DNA of 64,000 bases from Leptasterias polaris (Eukaryota; Echinodermata; Asteroidea; Forcipulatida; Asteriidae): positions 372,001-436,000 of the forward strand of contig JAZGTN010000177.1 of NCBI GenBank assembly GCA_037783415.1. Direction: 5' to 3'. Numbering within the stretch: the stretch's first letter is position 1; each line of letters starts with the position of its first letter. This document shows, piece after piece, positions 38,201-44,200 of this stretch. A program made the position numbers and the translations under genes. A model generated the notes under the pieces. It did not search any database, was not told the origin of the DNA, and saw only the letters and a list, made by a program, of their open reading frames with translations.

Positions 38201-41200
38201 GAATCTGTTGATGACGTAGAGCTGCAGCCACCACTTTGGTAATTCTGGTAAAGACCCTTGGAGCAGTTGAGAGGCCTAACAGGAGGCATCGAAACTGGTA
38301 GGTCTTGTGTTGGTAAGTGAACTGAACTGGAGGCACCCCTGGTGATTTGTATGAATGGGCACATGGAGGTAAGGGGCATGGTCCAAATAGAACCAGTTCA
38401 TTTTCAAAGCTTCAACATTTGTGAATCTTAACACCCATGCTATAGGACAAAAGAACTGATGCTTGACTGTGGTTTCACCTAACAAAGGAGCATCAGGCAG
38501 TCTGGACACCAATGCAGGGCTGCTGCTAATATGTTACTAATCCTTACTAATCCTCCATGGCCAAGATGTCCAGAACAATGTTTGGTGTTTGGCTGGATGC
38601 CATGATTTAAGCTTTTTAGTTTTTTGCTGTTTGTCGTTTTCAAAATCTCAGAACTTCTGAATTATGCGTTCGAATTAAATTGATATATTAAGCCAACGCT
38701 TGATGTAATGGGATACACTCTATTCAAACAACCGAAAGTAAATGTAGACAAATTTAAAACATTTCTCAGACTGTATCTTTTTTAAAGTGTCCATATCAGG
38801 TATACTTGCTTTTCCTCAAATGGGCGTGTTAACGATGTGCCAGAAGGGATACATCCGGTTACCAACACTCTGAAAACTCCCTAAATTGTTTCACAAGTCC
38901 TCGCCTTGACATTTTTTTATTTAAGCAACCCAAACCCAAACTGAATTTTGTTCACATAAAAGGGGAAACAACTTTAAAGTTTTTTTTTTGCAAAAGCAAT
39001 TTAAGAAAATATAGGGGAAGAAAAAGGAATATAGATAGCGGGTAGTCCGTCATGCTTCCATCTTGCATAATGTGTAGTGCCCAATCCTTTTACTCCAGTA
39101 CGCAATACTGATACACGGAATTATGTCCATTGGTTCTCTTTTTTGTGCACTGCGCATTACAGCCAATGGATGTCAGACACATAGATCTCTGACCTAATTC
39201 ATAGTGCACAACGCATTAACATGTAAAGGCCAAGCAATGCACATTATGAATATGTTTGGATTGCTTGGCATGCATTTTCAGAATTGCGCACTACGTTTTA
39301 TGCTCGACAGACATATGAATTTTCGGCCCAAATCTTAAGTTTTCACCAGCAGCCGTTGTTTCATGTTCTTGTACGGAACGCACCAGGGTTAGATACCAAG
39401 TTCGTACCCAAACCAAACAATTGCTGGCGATACGAATGTGCAATAGCAGACCTCCCAACATGTACGATTTTGGCGTACTTTTAATTTTTTTTTACCCATT
39501 TTACACTTTTATTATTTTGTTCTTCATTTGTACGATTTTTGACAGTGCCTTTTTCAATATTTTTATTTTTTATTTTTGGCGCGCCATACGCGGGCCTCCA
39601 TAGCATTTTTCATTGTCAAGACTTGACAAAGTCTAGTTCCATGTTGTATGTCGTTCCCGGTCGTGTGGTCCGCATCATCGTGTTCACTGTAATACGTTCA
39701 ATCTCCAAAGATCAAAAACAAGAGACTACATGTAGCAGCTCGTCTGAGAATAGACGATTTGCGTGGAGTGATAATCTGTGCAAGCATGGCTGCTTAGTGC
39801 AGTATGTACATGTAATGTACATGTACAGTGTATCGTACATGTACATGTACATGTACATGTACTTATGTTCATTGCAAACGCAGTTTGTACTATCATGTAC
39901 AACCACATGCTTGACACGCTACACGACACCTGGAACGTTCTAAGCTGGGCAAGATGTCGAACAAAAAAAGGTTTGGTATTTACTGGTTAGTGTAAAAAAA
40001 AAAATTATTTCTGAAATCTTAATGTTGGGAGGTCTGCAATAGTGATCGCAATGTGTGCTTCTCCATTGCTCGTGATCGTATTGAAGACATTATTGGCGGT
40101 GGCACTGGGGTTGAATGATGCACTAAGTCCTGATCTCAGGTTATACTTGGTCATTTTTTATGGTTTAAAGTAAAATGTATCAAATAATAAACCACAAGAT
40201 TATCACTCCACGCAAAACGTCTATTCTCAGACGAGCTGCTAGTCTCTTGTTTTTGATCTTTGGAGATTGAACGTACATGTATTACAGTGAACACGATGAT
40301 GCGGACCACACGACCGGGAACGACATACAACATGGAACTAGACTTTGTCAAGTCTTGACAATGAAAAATGCTATGGAGGCCTGCGTAAAAATATGGCACG
40401 CCAAAAATTAAAAATTAAAATATTGAAAAAGGCACTGTCACAAATAAAGTAAAATGTGTAACAACATTTGTAAAGCACTATGGAAATAACAAAACGGAAT
40501 GCAAGTGTAAAAGGTATGTGTGTTTTAGTTTTAAATTCATTATTTTAGTCAGAGCTCTTTTAACATGGGCTATAATCCAAATACAATGGAAAGTAATCCG
40601 ATTATACATGTAGCCACAATTGTTCTGACTCCTCACACTCCAGAGGACCGAATAAGCTGAGGGCATTGAAGCGATATACAAAAGATCCTCCCAACCGTTT
40701 GGCAAATGCTGTTGAATCGTTTGTGCCTCAAACCATTTGGCAACCGTTCGACGGTAGCTATACCGGTTCTAGTCGAGGGAAGTGGCCCACCAGCCCCGAG
40801 GGAGAGATTGTAAGACAATTTTCAGCGTTTCCATCCGGAAATGTTTGGGTCGAATGCAGGCGTTGAGGGGCCGAAGGTTGATGATTGGTCGCCACTGGTC
40901 GAGTTTCTTGGGAGCCAGGAAAAAGGTTGAGATGAAACCTGGTCCAGTGTTGTGAGGAAGAGGGACTACATGTATAGCCTTCTTTTCTAGCGGAGAAGTG
41001 ATCTCTTTCTCCAAAGCGCTCCGACGAGCAGGGTCTTTTAGGACCGGAGTAGGTCGGTTGGGTAACTGAGAGGTTGAGGAAGAGGACTTGTAAACTCTAG
41101 TTGATAACCCGAGGAAAGGGTCCGAAGGACCCAAGAATCTGTTGTGACTGAAGTCCATCTTTGAGAGAAGTCTAGCAACCGACCCCCTACCGGTCCAGGA

Positions 41201-44200
41201 GCAGGTGGAACATGAGGTATAAGGCATGTGGAGCCATTGTCTCCTTGGTCCTCTAGGCCACTGTGTCTTGAAGGAGTGGGTTGAACTAGAGGGTGTTGCA
41301 TTGGCTGCAGAGGGTTGAGAATGGTAACTGGGTTTGGCAGTCGGGCGAGTGAAGGTGGCCTTTGGTTGACAAAAATGGGATAGGTGGGAGCGACGAAAAG
41401 ACCCTCGGTTGCTTTTCCTGCCCTTGACGTAGTGCGAGAGGACAGTGAAGAAGATTTACTTGAGGGGCGGCACAGGTTAATCTTCTCATCAGTCTTCAGA
41501 CGCTTCGCTTCTTGGAGCATGACTTGAGATGGCCAGAAGAGCTGGTCGAGAATAAGAGACCTACGCAGGGAAGTAGCTTTAGCAGAACTGGTAGCGATGG
41601 TCCGTAGGCAGGAACCTAGGCAGTCATCAAGAAATTTAAACATAACAGGGAGGAGTTCTGGATCCACTGTCGCGGGATCTTCTGAAGCCCGAGCAAGAGT
41701 ATCCGACAATAAAATTGACAGGTTGAAACTTAGGCCCCATAGCGTAAATGGCGGTCTAGCTTCTCGAGAGAACTGTTGAGGTCTTTCGTGCGTTTATCTG
41801 GAAAGATGTTTTTCCCAGTTGGTTTATCAGATCGAAGCTTATCTGTAACCGTTGATGAGATTGTTGGGACCGTGACAAATCTATCGGTATCATCGGTATT
41901 TGTTTTGAAGAGAGAAGGTTCACAAGCAGGAATTTTCAGATGTTTTTTCTTTTGAAAGATTGAGAAAACCTCTTTAATATTCTCAGAGCAGAAGCTGTCT
42001 ACAGGAATGGTAAACTTTGGTGGAGGAGCGGGCTGGGTGGAATCCCTGCGAAATGACAAGCGGGAGGCCTCTTTGGGAGGAGGAGGGAACTGTAAAATAC
42101 TACTCACTTCAGGGATCAATACCTTCCCTCTGTGGAACATGAATGTGTTCCCAGGCTCCACCAAATCAAGATCTGACCCAACAGAGCTCCTTGGAGAGGA
42201 TTTAGAACGGGAGTAATGCCCAGGGGAGTAACATCCGAATGATCAGGGATCGTTTGCAGGTGACCCAAGGTGGGGTCTTTTCGGCGAGCGGGAACGGGAA
42301 CGTCTAGAGCGGGAGCGGTGGAACTCGATGTCACCTTGGAGATGTCGCCGAGAAAAATCCGCGGTTTGCGGTATAGTGGGCGAACACCAGAGCGAGAAAA
42401 ACTTCCGTTATCTGGTGGCCGTTTCTGAGGATAGTAGTTGGTAAAATGTCTGATGGGTGGCAAAAAGGTAAGTGTAAGGACCCATGGAAGGATGTGTCAA
42501 CTCATATTGGCAAGGATCGTCAAAGAAAAATTACCAAGGAGAGGCCTGGAAGTTGGCGGGGCGTTGAGGGTAAGCCCGGAACTCCCCCGGAAACCGGTGT
42601 AGGCTTGGTTGTTCCAAAGAGGCGGGAATCGGACGATCATAATACGCGGCTAGAGGATGGCAAATCTTCCGAAGCACTGCTGTTAACCATTGACACGTTG
42701 ACCTCGGGTGCGGGAACCGGTGAAAACATCATTTGGTTTGAAGAAGATGTTGTATTTTGAAGATTATCGGTTGAATCCTGGAAATTTTCCTTCTGCGTAG
42801 GTTTCTTGCGTGCCAGACTATCCTGCCATGCCGTAAAAACTTTCCATTCCGCGGCAGACCAGCCGGAGCAGACCCCGCAGGGTTTTTCCTGTGAACACAC
42901 ACGACATCTCTGGAACCTTGGATGAACGTCGAATTCTAAGGTCGACGAAGGACCAGCGCAGGATCTACATTTCGCTTTCCTGTAAGATTTTTTCTTTGCC
43001 TTGGATGATTCTGACATGTGTCCAGAATCTGGACCAAACTGCTTGCACTATAGTGTAACGCTACGTTGTACCGAGGGTCGAGAGAAAAACTACAATGTAC
43101 TTGACACTATGGCACGCTGTAAAAAGAAGGGCGTATTCCGTGTGTATCCTTGGGACTTGCAGTGCTAGGGGAGTTGCTTGCGCATGCGCATTGTTAATGC
43201 ATTTGTAGGTATCGGAGGTGACGTATTTTCTGTAATAGAATTAATATATTTGTAGGCTTTTTGCAGGCATGGTATTTGACCCTTGAAAAAAAATTTGTTG
43301 TTTAAGCTTAGAATAGACCATCAACACATGTACATGTACAGTAGAACTCTGCTACAATGTGTAACAAACACCACAGGCTCCATGAATTTTGTTCGGTATA
43401 CATGTAGTGGTCAATCAGTACAGCAATTTGTGTTGTCTCAAGTGAAGACTTATTCTAAGGTGGCGTCTGTGATGTGCCATGAGGTGCGCCCTCTTTTGGT
43501 CTCTAGTTTCACCCATGTGACCTCTTTGTGCATCATCACAGTTTAAATTTGTTGTTGTAATCTTTTTAAAACTTGTATTATATTCGCAAAAATTTAAAGT
43601 AATAACTTAATGTTTTTAGCTCTGTAAATATCAAAATGAATATTGATGCTATTGAATCTTATTTTAAGTATAGCTTCAGTGTTACATTGCTCATTTTAAT
43701 GGCTGGCCCCCCTGTGCGCAAAATCGGGTTAAAGAATGTTTGATTTTACTTGTGATGGCAATTTGTTCCATAGGCGTGGCGCAGCATGAGAGAAATGTTG
43801 GTCTCCCCATGAATGATTGGATATGGGATCAATAAGGAGGCTAGAATCGTACGACCGTAGTTTGCGAGGAGGATGGTATGGTTTGAGAAGATCATCAATA
43901 TACATGTATGCAGGGGCACTGTTAGTGAGTGATTTATACACAAAAAGCATAAGTTTGTACTGAATCCTACTGCTTACTCAGGGTTTGAAATTAGCAGTCG
44001 CCCGGTCGCCAAATGCGAGTGAAAACAGCGGCGGGCGAGTCGAAACCCTTCCTTTATTAGCCCGCCGGGCGAGTCAAATACATGTAATTGTTCTTTTTCA
44101 CAATAAATGAGGGTACGGTGGTAAAATCCCAAAGAAAGTTTTTATTAAAGCTTTTAGTTTGATAAGTCTGGATATTTGCTAGATTTAATGTGGTTGCGAT

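Larger units (their letters stand above)
38390..40769. mobile_element. 2.38 kb insertion inside the DIRS-2 RT, TA-flanked
   Basis: The RT reading frame stops after WWATSLD at 40772 and resumes with APYLHVPI at about 38385. The DNA between begins GAACCAGTTC (38390) and ends ACCGGTTC (40769), an 8-10 bp inverted match, and is flanked by TA (38388-38389, 40770-40771). The right part has inverted CAACCGTTTGGCAAA / TTTGGCAACCG blocks (about 40690-40750). It contains the smaller element at 39447-40036. The two-base duplication and short inverted repeats suggest a TA-targeting DNA transposon, but no transposase is readable. Confidence 0.55.
35705..43245 (-). mobile_element. DIRS-type retroelement DIRS-2, split by a 2.4 kb insertion
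   Basis: Both termini carry the same inverted sequence: GAAAATAC...CACCTCCGATACC near 35727-35749 and its reverse (GGTATCGGAGGTGACGTATTTTC) near 43208-43230. The left terminus also has a second inverted copy (35946-35988), about 280 bp in, with a matching arrangement in the DIRS-4 fragment at 12.3-12.5 kb. In element order it holds ORF1 (43017 leftward), RT, RNase H and tyrosine recombinase (36.5 kb). Coding frames are broken in many places. Confidence 0.85.

Noticed and set aside
40973..40981. TACATGTA at the DIRS-2 RT start as another in-frame insertion
   Set aside because: The related DIRS-3 sequence has the same spacing (AIRVVP versus AIHVVP), so no extra residues are present.
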